This document shows, in pieces, positions 1 through 6,521 of a stretch of DNA of 11,907 nucleotides. The notes below the pieces were generated by a model. The model did not search any database, was not told the DNA's origin, and saw only the letters and a program-made list of their open reading frames with translations. The DNA is from Coriobacteriales bacterium (GTDB taxonomy: Bacteria > Actinomycetota > Coriobacteriia > Coriobacteriales > UBA8131): the NCBI GenBank assembly GCA_031261765.1, contig JAISJA010000002.1, forward strand, positions 1-11,907, read 5' to 3'. The position numbers and the translations under genes were made by a program. How positions within the stretch are numbered: position 1 is the first letter of the stretch; every line of letters starts with the position of its first letter.

Positions 1-688
1 CTATGGCACCAAAAACGTCATTGCGGAACGCCGCGGCGCCAACGTCCGTCATACGCACCGCGCCGCATATGCCACGCTGGAACAACCACTCGCCTTTTTC
101 ATTGAGGGCGGAAAACGACAGGTTCGCAGTGAAACGCGACCCCTGTGGATACGGTTCTATCTTCTTATCCCAATATATACGTACCGTAGCCTGTTTTCCG
201 TTCGCGAGTGACACGCGGGCGGTTGACGTCTTGAACATGGTACCCGACTTGGGATCGTCTAATACCAAAAGCCGTGCTTCTGCCAGACTGGATTCCTGCA
301 TGGCGTTTGCGTCTGCCTGAACGCCGTTCCAATAAGCGCATCCAGCGTTGATGCCAACGATGAACGCTATCGCACATACGAACGCTATGCGCAAAGCCCT
401 CGCGCGAACGAAAAGAGCGGCTACGAACGCGAGCGCGACGCTGCCCGATAACGATAGCAAAACGACAGCGCCGGGAATGCCTACCTCCTGCCATATGGCG
501 ACTTCAGATAGAGCGAGCCCCATCCAGAGACAACCCAACGGGAACAGCAGGAAAGGTAGCGCCGTTCGTACGGGATGGCGCGTGGCATAGCCATCGTTTT
601 CATGTGACGAGCAAGCCACGCTTTGCGCTATGGGGACGCCTCCGGCATCGGCGCCGTGGTCCAAAGCCGCCTTGAATATGGATGGCAT
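1..688 (-). CDS. comEC: ComEC/Rec2 family DNA-uptake channel, N-terminal part (runs off left edge)
   Basis: This is the beginning of the membrane channel that passes single-stranded DNA into the cytoplasm during natural transformation. The 229 codons visible encode a short polar N-terminus, three hydrophobic segments at about residues 43-64, 72-94 and 99-120, then a soluble beta-rich stretch (about 135-225) resembling the DUF4131/OB-fold domain that opens ComEC proteins. The competence-domain helices and the metallo-beta-lactamase-like C-terminus would lie outside the window. The ATG at 688 begins only 4 bases after the comEA stop codon. No clear Shine-Dalgarno sequence precedes it, so translational coupling to comEA is likely. 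The call rests on the membrane layout, the domain order and the comEA neighbour; no residue diagnostic of the channel itself is in view. The frame is open to the left edge without a stop. Confidence 0.88.
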   Translation of the reverse strand, partial: MPSIFKAALDHGADAGGVPIAQSVACSSHENDGYATRHPVRTALPFLLFPLGCLWMGLALSEVAIWQEVGIPGAVVLLSLSGSVALAFVAALFVRARALRIAFVCAIAFIVGINAGCAYWNGVQADANAMQESSLAEARLLVLDDPKSGTMFKTSTARVSLANGKQATVRIYWDKKIEPYPQGSRFTANLSFSALNEKGEWLFQRGICGAVRMTDVGAAAFRNDVFGAI

Positions 689-692
689 CTGC

Positions 693-1478
693 TTAAACGG
701 TTATCTGCGACGCGATAGACGCGTATTTCTTCTCGCCTATTCCGGAGACGTTCTTCAAATCCTCCTTCGTTTTGAAAGCGCCGTTCTTGTTGCGGTAATC
801 TACTATCTTCTGCGCCGTTGCCGACCCTATGCCGTTTATGGACTGCAGTTCGTTGGCGCTTGCGGTGTTTATGTTCACGAGGTCCGATGCGCCGCCTTTG
901 GCACCCGTGCTTTTCTGTCCATCCTGGGCCCCCGCACCGTTTGATGCCGTAGCCGGTACTGAGCTTGTGGCGGCTTTCGCTGCTATCTCGCCTTTAGTCG
1001 GGATATGTATCTGTGCGCCGTCTGTTATCTTCTCGGCAAGGTTAATGGACTCGGCCGCCGCCTCGGCACTAAGCCCTCCGGCCGCGGCCACCGCGTCGCC
1101 TATTCTCTTGTCGGACGTAAGCTCATAAAGCCCAGGTGCGCCAACTGCCCCGGTAACATATACGATGGCTTTCACAGGCTCGCCACTATTGGCCTCCTGG
1201 CCCGCGTCGTGTGCGGACGCGCTTTTAGAATCTGCGACCTCGAATCCGCTACCGGAGCCTTGCGTGACATAGAAGGCCAGCACGGCTATGAGAACCAGTG
1301 CCGCTACGGCTACAATAAGCATTACGTTTCTTCTGCTGAGTCCGGTCCTGTCGCAAATCTTGTCTATAAGCGGCAGATGTCCTTCGCGGCGATACTCCAT
1401 ATTATGCCCTACGCTGCCGGTCATGGCCCGTTTTAGCGCACCTGGTGGCGATTGTCTTGGAACCTTTAGGCTTTTCAC
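693..1478 (-). CDS. comEA: ComEA family helix-hairpin-helix competence DNA receptor
   Basis: ComEA is the membrane-anchored DNA-binding protein that hands incoming DNA to the ComEC channel. The 261-residue product has a cytoplasmic N-terminus, one membrane segment at about 51-71, an SLBB domain at about 101-163 (PVKAIVYVTGAV...GLYEL), a low-complexity Ala/Ser/Gly linker at 164-197, and a C-terminal tandem helix-hairpin-helix at 199-261. The latter shows the hallmark VNINTAS and the GIG turns in SINGIGSATAQKI and VSGIGEKKY. This domain order is the standard one for ComEA. The start is GTG at 1478, chosen because GGAGG lies 5 bases upstream; ATG codons at residues 19 and 27 lack such a site. 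It is followed after 4 bases by comEC. The roughly 50-residue N-terminal extension before the membrane segment is longer than in many relatives. Confidence 0.95.
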   Translation of the reverse strand: MKSLKVPRQSPPGALKRAMTGSVGHNMEYRREGHLPLIDKICDRTGLSRRNVMLIVAVAALVLIAVLAFYVTQGSGSGFEVADSKSASAHDAGQEANSGEPVKAIVYVTGAVGAPGLYELTSDKRIGDAVAAAGGLSAEAAAESINLAEKITDGAQIHIPTKGEIAAKAATSSVPATASNGAGAQDGQKSTGAKGGASDLVNINTASANELQSINGIGSATAQKIVDYRNKNGAFKTKEDLKNVSGIGEKKYASIASQITV

Positions 1479-1664
1479 GTTGCCTCCTCATAGTCCGATG
1501 AATTGCATTGGCGGTAACATCTGAACATGATACAGAGCGGTTCTAAAAAATCTTTAAAAGGAGTTTAAAGATTTTCTAAAACTTTTCTTACAAATATGGG
1601 TTTTACTGGACTTTTATCAGCAGAAAAAAATCAGGAAAAACTTCAGGAAAACGTGAGCGGCCAG
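1479..1664. other. AT-rich intergenic gap between thiI and comEA
   Basis: This 186-base gap separates the end of thiI from the start of comEA, both on the minus strand. It is far richer in A and T than the coding DNA around it and carries homopolymer runs, a perfect inverted repeat (listed separately), and an imperfect tandem pair of TCAGGAAAA units at 1631-1651. It should hold the end of the thiI transcript and any promoter for comEA-comEC. I could not find a convincing paired -35/-10 on the minus strand. The plus-strand reading frame starting at 1596 is mostly antisense to thiI and is not counted as a gene. Confidence 0.7.
1547..1575. repeat. Perfect 12-bp inverted repeat with 5-base loop upstream of comEA
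   Basis: The arms AAAATCTTTAAA (1547-1558) and TTTAAAGATTTT (1564-1575) are exact reverse complements around the loop AGGAG. Read on the minus strand, the hairpin is followed at once by two more T residues, giving a run of six. It may be a weak terminator for thiI or an operator for comEA-comEC. Only two of the twelve pairs are G-C, so it would be a poor intrinsic terminator, and a protein-binding site is equally plausible. Confidence 0.75.
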
Positions 1665-2858
1665 TTATGCGACGTGAACGGTATAGAGAAGGTCCACTAT
1701 CTCATCTATCCACTCGTTAGTTGGCATGGACTCCCAGGCTTCGTTCACTTCACGTATCTTCGCATGCGTCTCAGGCGCGCGTGGCATGAACAAGGTACAG
1801 CAATCGTCATGGTCTTGGATGGATATGTCATACGTGCCAAGTTTCTTCGCGTCGTCTATGATCTCGACCTTATCCATACCTATGAGCGGCCGCAGCACCG
1901 GCCATGTAGCTACCGCGTCAGTAGCGCAGATGTTATCAAGCGTTTGAGAGGCAACCTGCCCTAACGACTCCCCCGTTACGATGGCCTTGGCTTTCTCTTT
2001 TTTAGCCACGGCATTCGCCACGGCGATCATGAGCCTGCGGTACATTATGACCCTCAACTTCTCAGGCACGCAAAGCGCGATCTTGCGTTGATACGAACCG
2101 AAACGCACCACGTGAAGGCTACGAAGGCCGCCTGCGGACTCCAAGACCCTCGTTATGTCCTTAACAAGGTATTCAGAGGTATCTGGCGTCTCCGGAGCGC
2201 CCGAGAAATGTAATCCTATTACCTCGGCGCCGCGGCGCAACATACGCCAGGCCGCCACTGGAGAGTCTATCCCACCAGATAACAGGCAAACCACGCGTCC
2301 GCCTGATCCTACGGGTAACCCGCCAACGCCGCGTCGCGTGTACGCGTATATATACGCAGAGCCCTCTATGACCTCTACGTGCACCTCTGCATCCGGACCC
2401 TTAAGGCGCACTTTCTTATCGTCGGTGTTCTCACATAGATACGCGCCAATGTCGCGGTTCATCTGCATGCTGTCTATGGGGAAGTCTGTGTTAGCACGAC
2501 GAGCGTTTACCTTGAACGTGCTATAAGGCTCGCATGTGGATATGATATCAAGCGCGGTCGCACACATGATATCCATGTCGCGTTGCACACGCAGCCCGGC
2601 AGACACGCGCGCGACGCCTGGTACCGATTTCACTATGTCGGCTATGGCAGTCGCGTTATCTAACGTACCAGCCTCTATGAGCTCTCGTCCGGATATCTTT
2701 GAGACCTTCGCGCTTATATTACGCAAAGAGAGCGCAGCTTCTATGTTTTGACGAAGCTTGCGCTCAAATAGATAACGGTTGTGGCCCTTAAGGCCTACCT
2801 CATGGTAATGGACTAATACGACAGCGTTATGCGCCAAGGCCCTGTTTCTCTTCTTCAA
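1665..2858 (-). CDS. thiI: tRNA uracil 4-sulfurtransferase ThiI (no rhodanese domain)
   Basis: ThiI adenylates uridine 8 of tRNA and replaces its oxygen with sulfur to make 4-thiouridine; in some bacteria it also supplies sulfur for the thiamine thiazole. The 397-residue product has an N-terminal ferredoxin-like/THUMP region (about 12-185), the RRGVGGLPVG stretch, and an AANH-like domain with the PP-loop SGGIDS at 194-199 and TGESLGQVASQT at 295-306. The DDCC at 351-354 lies where the E. coli enzyme carries its sulfur-accepting Cys344. It ends near 397, so the C-terminal rhodanese domain of the E. coli protein is absent, as in the Bacillus-type enzymes that depend on a partner cysteine desulfurase. 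None is encoded here. The start is uncertain: TTG at 2858 (32 bases inside rpoZ) or TTG at 2837; no ATG lies before the conserved core VLVHYHEVGLKG. Confidence 0.93.
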   Translation of the reverse strand: MKKRNRALAHNAVVLVHYHEVGLKGHNRYLFERKLRQNIEAALSLRNISAKVSKISGRELIEAGTLDNATAIADIVKSVPGVARVSAGLRVQRDMDIMCATALDIISTCEPYSTFKVNARRANTDFPIDSMQMNRDIGAYLCENTDDKKVRLKGPDAEVHVEVIEGSAYIYAYTRRGVGGLPVGSGGRVVCLLSGGIDSPVAAWRMLRRGAEVIGLHFSGAPETPDTSEYLVKDITRVLESAGGLRSLHVVRFGSYQRKIALCVPEKLRVIMYRRLMIAVANAVAKKEKAKAIVTGESLGQVASQTLDNICATDAVATWPVLRPLIGMDKVEIIDDAKKLGTYDISIQDHDDCCTLFMPRAPETHAKIREVNEAWESMPTNEWIDEIVDLLYTVHVA

Positions 2859-3099
2859 ACGACTCCGCGTCGTATCCTATCTCGCCGCGCGATATCTCCT
2901 CCATCGCAAGCGACAAAGGCTTGCGGCCGGCAAGCTGCGCTATTTGGGTAGCTGATTGCAACGCTATCGCACGGTCGCGTTGGCCGCGCATCATATCGTT
3001 TATATCGCGTGAGCGCTCGCTGGCCACTGCGCACAGCAAATATTTGTCGTTTTCGGCCTTACGCATCAAGTCATCGATTGGCGGGTTCATAAGCGACAT
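2827..3099 (-). CDS. rpoZ: DNA-directed RNA polymerase omega subunit
   Basis: Omega helps assemble and stabilise RNA polymerase by binding the beta-prime subunit. The 90-residue product contains the family core: a helical PPIDDLM near the N-terminus, KYLLCAVASERSRDIND at about 19-35, and the later segment leading to KPLSLAMEEISRGEI. The length is normal for omega, with a short acidic C-terminal tail. The ATG at 3099 lies one base after the gmk stop codon (TAATATG), implying translational coupling, and its 3' end overlaps the probable start of thiI. The gmk-rpoZ pairing is conserved across many bacteria and supports the call. Five of its six isoleucines use ATA by my count. Confidence 0.96.
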   Translation of the reverse strand: MSLMNPPIDDLMRKAENDKYLLCAVASERSRDINDMMRGQRDRAIALQSATQIAQLAGRKPLSLAMEEISRGEIGYDAESFEEEKQGLGA

Positions 3100-3100
3100 A

Positions 3101-3676
3101 TTAACATTCGACCTTTCTATGTTTTTCGATAATAGCGATCAATTGGTTAGTTGCTACGTCTAAATCATCATTAACTATAATCTCATCATAGCAGTTTTCC
3201 TGCGTAAGTTCACGCCGCGCAGTTTCAAGCCTTCGGGATATCGCCGCATCGTCCTCTGTGCCACGCGTATGTAGGCGCTCTTCCAAGGTGTCAAACGATG
3301 GCGGCTCTATGAATATAAGCACCGCATCCGGCCTTTTCTCCTTAACCTGCTTGGCGCCCTGGACGTCTATCTCCAACAAGACGTCACAGCCTGCGTCTAT
3401 GGACGCCTGGACTTTCGACTTCATCGTGCCATACCGCATGCCATGCACGTTCGCCCATTCCAAAAAACCGTCTTCGGATAAGACTGCATCGAATTCATCG
3501 TCGCTTAGGAAGTGATAGCTGACGCCGTCCACTTCACCTTCGCGTGGCGCCCGTGTCGTAGCGGAAACGCTAAGCGAGATGTTGCGAAGGCGCTGAAGTA
3601 TCAAAGAAACCAAAGTACCCTTCCCGACTCCGGATGGGCCGGAGATAACGAAAAGGGTACCAGGTCTTTGTTTCAT
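3101..3676 (-). CDS. gmk: Guanylate kinase
   Basis: Guanylate kinase uses ATP to convert GMP (and dGMP) to GDP in the cytoplasm. The product is 191 residues, typical for the family. It opens with the P-loop ISGPSGVGKGT (11-21), followed by SATTRAPREGEVDGVSYHF, which holds the GMP-binding Arg and Tyr residues, then the LLEIDVQGAKQVK strand and the lid region with HTRGTEDDAAISRRL. The ATG at 3676 is well placed against the family's N-terminus, yet there is no Shine-Dalgarno sequence in the 30-base gap after mihF. That gap is AT-rich with -10-like hexamers (TATACA, TAAATA), so an internal promoter giving a leaderless or near-leaderless transcript is possible. It sits between mihF and rpoZ, the order familiar from actinobacteria. 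Confidence 0.97.
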   Translation of the reverse strand: MKQRPGTLFVISGPSGVGKGTLVSLILQRLRNISLSVSATTRAPREGEVDGVSYHFLSDDEFDAVLSEDGFLEWANVHGMRYGTMKSKVQASIDAGCDVLLEIDVQGAKQVKEKRPDAVLIFIEPPSFDTLEERLHTRGTEDDAAISRRLETARRELTQENCYDEIIVNDDLDVATNQLIAIIEKHRKVEC

Positions 3677-3706
3677 CTAATAGATATTTAGATTGTATAA
3701 CGCGGA

Positions 3707-4015
3707 TTAACCGAGTTTCTCTATAAGGGCCTCACGCTGGCGCTCGCCAAGTCCCTTCACGCGGCGCGTCTCTGAGATGTCAAGATCCTCAAGGAGCTTC
3801 AGAGTCTTTGCCTTGCCCCAACCGGGCAGGGACTGTATAAGAGTAACGACCTTGATTTTATCTATAGTCTTATCGCCCTCTGTCTTAAGAACCTGGGCGA
3901 TCGTAAGTTTACCTGTCTTCACTTTCTCACGTAGCTCAGAGCGAGCCTTACGGGCCTCAGCGGCTTTCTTCAGTGCTTCCTGACGTTGTTCCGGTGTCAG
4001 TTGGGGTAATGGCAT
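3707..4015 (-). CDS. mihF: Actinobacterial integration host factor (mIHF)
   Basis: mIHF is the small nucleoid-associated protein of actinobacteria, named after the mycobacterial factor needed for phage L5 integration; it binds and bends or compacts DNA and is unrelated in fold to the alpha/beta IHF of proteobacteria. The 102-residue product has a Lys/Arg/Glu-rich helical N-terminus (PLPQLTPEQRQEALKKAAEA) and the C-terminal helix-turn-helix-like core LPGWGKAKTLKLLEDLDIS followed by ETRRVKGLGERQREAL. That GxGK...RRVxGLG...R pattern is the family signature. The start ATG at 4015 has a strong AAGGAGGG 5 bases upstream. Its position between pyrimidine genes and gmk matches the known actinobacterial order and is the best single taxonomic marker in the window. 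Confidence 0.94.
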   Translation of the reverse strand: MPLPQLTPEQRQEALKKAAEARKARSELREKVKTGKLTIAQVLKTEGDKTIDKIKVVTLIQSLPGWGKAKTLKLLEDLDISETRRVKGLGERQREALIEKLG

Positions 4016-4111
4016 TTGTGCCCTCCTTAAATCGTTTGTCTTTTCAACCCGAATTGAACGTTAAGTCCAAAGCTAGTTTTCTAACTTAAAGCATTTGTAA
4101 CTATTAGCTGC
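4016..4111 (-). other. 96-base gap between pyrE and mihF, possible leader
   Basis: This is one of the larger gaps inside the pyr-to-thiI run and is AT-rich. Transcribed from the minus strand it can form a small hairpin (AAGTTAG, loop AAAA, CTAGCTT, positions 4087-4070) with one G-U pair, but no T run follows, so it does not look like a terminator. The strong ribosome binding site of mihF lies at 4021-4028. A separate mihF promoter may lie here; I could not identify one with confidence. Confidence 0.4.
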
Positions 4112-4690
4112 CTATTTTGCAAGGTGGCGGCTTCCAGGAGCGTCCAATGGTACGCCTGAGCTGCATAAATCACATTCTTCAGGGCTCCATGAAGGCGTCT
4201 TAAGGCGCAACAGCGGGTAAAACGGCGCGCCGAAATCAGGGTTCGCACCGCGGTCGATTATAGACACGACACCGGCAACGTTAGCGCCCGCGTCGCGCAC
4301 GAGGTCTATGACCTCCTTGACCGAGCCCCCTGTCGTAACAACATCCTCTACTACTAGTATGCTAGCGTTTTTCGGCACCTCGAACGAACGCCTGAACTGC
4401 ATGGCACCGTCTTTGCGTTCGCTGAATATGAAAGGGGTATGCAAGGAAAACGCGACGGCGAAGCCAAAGAGTATTCCGCCGATGGCAGGAGACGCCACCA
4501 TGTCCACCTTGACGTCGCCGGGCAGGCGCCTGGCCGCCTCGACGGCAAGCTGATTAGTCAAGCGCGGATGCTCTAATATGCGGGCGCACTGTATGTACGT
4601 ATCGCTATGACGGCCGCTTGTCAGCTTGAAGTGTCCCTTGCGTACGGCTTGTGTGTCTTCCAATACCTTAAGTATCTCTTCGTCTGTCAT
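4112..4690 (-). CDS. pyrE: Orotate phosphoribosyltransferase
   Basis: PyrE joins orotate to phosphoribosyl diphosphate to give orotidine 5'-phosphate, the fifth step of UMP synthesis. The 192-residue product shows GHFKLTSGRHSDTYIQ (19-34), the orotate and PRPP contact region, SPAIGGILFG (67-76), FSERKDGAMQFRRSF (89-103) with the mobile catalytic loop residues, and the PRPP signature VVEDVVTTGGS (113-123). The C-terminal ECDLCSSGVPLDAPGSR contains a Cys pair found in one branch of PyrE proteins, mostly from anaerobes and thermophiles. The start ATG at 4690 has AAGGAG about 10 bases upstream. It follows pyrF after 32 bases, so the two enzymes that finish UMP synthesis are co-transcribed. Confidence 0.97.
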   Translation of the reverse strand: MTDEEILKVLEDTQAVRKGHFKLTSGRHSDTYIQCARILEHPRLTNQLAVEAARRLPGDVKVDMVASPAIGGILFGFAVAFSLHTPFIFSERKDGAMQFRRSFEVPKNASILVVEDVVTTGGSVKEVIDLVRDAGANVAGVVSIIDRGANPDFGAPFYPLLRLKTPSWSPEECDLCSSGVPLDAPGSRHLAK

Positions 4691-4722
4691 GGATTACATT
4701 CTCCTTTTCCTTGTTTCGTATC

Positions 4723-5463
4723 TTAGTTCTCTATCTCTTTCACTATGTCCTCAAACGCCTTGACCGGATCCGCGGATTCCGTTATAGGACGTCCTATGAC
4801 AAGATGCGACGCGCCTTGGGCGATAGCGCTCTTTGGCGTGCTCACACGGGATTGATCGTCTTTGCCTATACCAGCGGGACGTATGCCAGGGGTCACTATC
4901 GGGGCGTCCGGTCCTAAAATCTTACGCAAGTCCTCTGCCTCGGCGGGAGACGATATCACACCTGACATACCACTTGCCTGGGCCAGCTTCGCAAGCGAAA
5001 GCACCTGCGCGTGCATCGGGCGCACGATGCCAAGGTCCTCCAGGTCGTTATCGTCCATGGACGTTACGACCGTGACGGCCAGTCCCTTTGCGTCATTTGC
5101 GGTCTCGCTCGCAGCGGTTGCTATGCCGCTTGCCGCGGCCTTCATCATATCTGCCCCACCGGACGCATGAACGGTAAGGAAGTCCGCGCCCGAGCGCACT
5201 ATGTTGGCAGCGGCTCCCTCCACCTGGTGCGGTATGTCATAAAGCTTCAGATCGACGAAGATATTGAAGCCAAGTTTCTTGAACTCCGACACTATCGCCG
5301 GACCTTCCGAATAGTACAACGTCATTCCGACTTTCAGCCACCTCGCATGGCCGCGCAGCAGATCCGCGAACCTACGCGCGTCATCACCGTTGCAATCCAA
5401 GGCGACGATAATACGGTCGCGCGCCGCGATTTGACCCGGCGTGTTCGTGCTTGTATCAGACAT
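4723..5463 (-). CDS. pyrF: Orotidine 5'-phosphate decarboxylase
   Basis: PyrF removes the carboxyl group of OMP to give UMP. From the chosen start the protein has 246 residues and the normal (beta/alpha)8 features: DRIIVALDCN near residue 16-25, the substrate-contact Lys in WLKVGMTLYY, the catalytic DLKLYDIPHQV (Asp71, Lys73, Asp76), TVHASGG, and the phosphate-binding VTPGIRPAG followed by HLVIGRPIT. I chose ATG 5463 because GGAGG lies 5 bases before it and little non-homologous sequence then precedes the core. An upstream in-frame ATG at 5523 overlaps the pyrD stop (TGATG) and would add 20 residues without obvious family likeness; a third ATG lies at 5475. Neighbours on both sides are enzymes of the same pathway. 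Confidence 0.96.
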   Translation of the reverse strand: MSDTSTNTPGQIAARDRIIVALDCNGDDARRFADLLRGHARWLKVGMTLYYSEGPAIVSEFKKLGFNIFVDLKLYDIPHQVEGAAANIVRSGADFLTVHASGGADMMKAAASGIATAASETANDAKGLAVTVVTSMDDNDLEDLGIVRPMHAQVLSLAKLAQASGMSGVISSPAEAEDLRKILGPDAPIVTPGIRPAGIGKDDQSRVSTPKSAIAQGASHLVIGRPITESADPVKAFEDIVKEIEN

Positions 5464-5522
5464 CGTGTCCTCCATTCTTAAATTCGACTGCCAGGCGCCA
5501 TAGGCACGCGCCACACTTTGCA

Positions 5523-6521
5523 TCAGTTAGTGCCAAGGGCACCAACAAGCTCGCGTATGTCCAACACGCCCTCATCTTTGCACCAGTCATAGATACCGTG
5601 TATTACGTTAGGAACGCACATGGGATCTATGAAATTCCCCGTGCCTATAGCTACGGCACTAGCGCCGGCTAAGATAAACTCTATCGCGTCTTGCGCGCAT
5701 ACTATACCGCCCATACCGATAATAGGTATCTTGATAGCATGATAGCATTTGTCAACGGCGTAAAGCGCTATTGGCTTTATGGCCGGACCGGAAAGCCCTC
5801 CCATGCCGCGTGCGAGTATGGGTTTTCGCGTATGCGCGTCTATGGCAAGCCCCGCAACGGTGTTCACCATACTGACGGCGTCAGCGCCCGCCGATTCGGC
5901 AGCCTGGGCTATCTGCGATATATCCGTTACGTTTGGAGTCAGCTTCACGAACAGTGGGCGTTTCGTAGCGGCGCGGCAACGCGCGGTAATGTCTTCTGTG
6001 ACCTTCGCGTCTATGCCAAACGACATGCCGCCGCTATCCACGTTTGGACATGAGACGTTTATCTCATATGCGTCTGGCGTGCTTTCCCGCTCTAAGCGTT
6101 CTATGACCGGTACGAAGCCGTCTTTCGTGTGCGAACAGACGTTAACGATAACGGGTACGTCCTGTGCGGCGAGCCACGGTAACGTGTCGTTACAGAAGAA
6201 CTCTACGCCTGGGTTCTGCAGACCTATTGAGTTAAGCATCCCGCTTGGCGTCTCGGCTATGCGAGGGGTCTCGTTTCCACGCCAGGGCTCCAGTGACACG
6301 CCTTTCGTGGTGACGGCCCCAAGCGTTCTAAGAGAGAAGAACTCGCCGTATTCACGGCCTGCCGCGAACGTCCCTGACGCCACGGTAACCGGGTTGTCCA
6401 TCTTAAGCCCGCCTATGTTCACCATAAGGCTGGTACCGGGAGCGGGAGCCTTAGCGTGGGGCGTATCGGAAGGCTTGTCACGAACGGTAGTCGTGACCTT
6501 GCGTTTATCTGTAGCTACCAT
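5523..6521 (-). CDS. pyrD: Dihydroorotate dehydrogenase, class 1B catalytic subunit
   Basis: This FMN enzyme oxidises dihydroorotate to orotate, the fourth step of UMP synthesis, passing electrons to PyrK and on to NAD. The 332-residue product has NPVTVASGTF (43-52), TTKGVSLEPW, the substrate-binding NSIGLQNPG (97-105), the catalytic Cys158 in YEINVSCPN, FVKLTPNVTD, NTVAGLAID, and the phosphate-binding IIGMGGI and AVAIGTGNF segments. Cysteine as catalytic base together with an adjacent pyrK marks class 1B. The family core begins around residue 33, so the 32-residue Thr/Lys/Pro-rich N-terminus is an extension; the ATG at 6521 is kept because GGGAGG sits 4 bases upstream, and ATG at residue 33 has no such site. 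The start overlaps the end of pyrK by 7 bases. Confidence 0.96.
   Translation of the reverse strand: MVATDKRKVTTTVRDKPSDTPHAKAPAPGTSLMVNIGGLKMDNPVTVASGTFAAGREYGEFFSLRTLGAVTTKGVSLEPWRGNETPRIAETPSGMLNSIGLQNPGVEFFCNDTLPWLAAQDVPVIVNVCSHTKDGFVPVIERLERESTPDAYEINVSCPNVDSGGMSFGIDAKVTEDITARCRAATKRPLFVKLTPNVTDISQIAQAAESAGADAVSMVNTVAGLAIDAHTRKPILARGMGGLSGPAIKPIALYAVDKCYHAIKIPIIGMGGIVCAQDAIEFILAGASAVAIGTGNFIDPMCVPNVIHGIYDWCKDEGVLDIRELVGALGTN

Noticed and set aside
165..494. Minus-strand open frame of 109 codons near the left edge
   Set aside because: It is a shadow of the comEC frame, which is open from 688 to the window edge and encodes membrane segments of the right kind.
1631..1651. Imperfect tandem repeat of TCAGGAAAA
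   Set aside because: Only two short A-rich copies occur in a low-complexity stretch; this gives no support for a CRISPR, iteron or other repeat array.
1596..1964. Plus-strand open frame beginning in the comEA-thiI gap
   Set aside because: Most of it is antisense to thiI and it has only low-complexity sequence outside. The AGGAG at 1559-1563 is the loop of the inverted repeat and is too far away to act as its ribosome binding site.
4070..4087. Small hairpin between pyrE and mihF as a terminator
   Set aside because: It has seven mostly A-T/G-U pairs with an AAAA loop and no following T run, so termination is unlikely.
4692..4710. Start-stop ATGTAA just upstream of pyrE as a regulatory minimal ORF
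   Set aside because: Only one base separates it from the Shine-Dalgarno AAGGAG, too close for initiation; chance occurrence is the simpler explanation.
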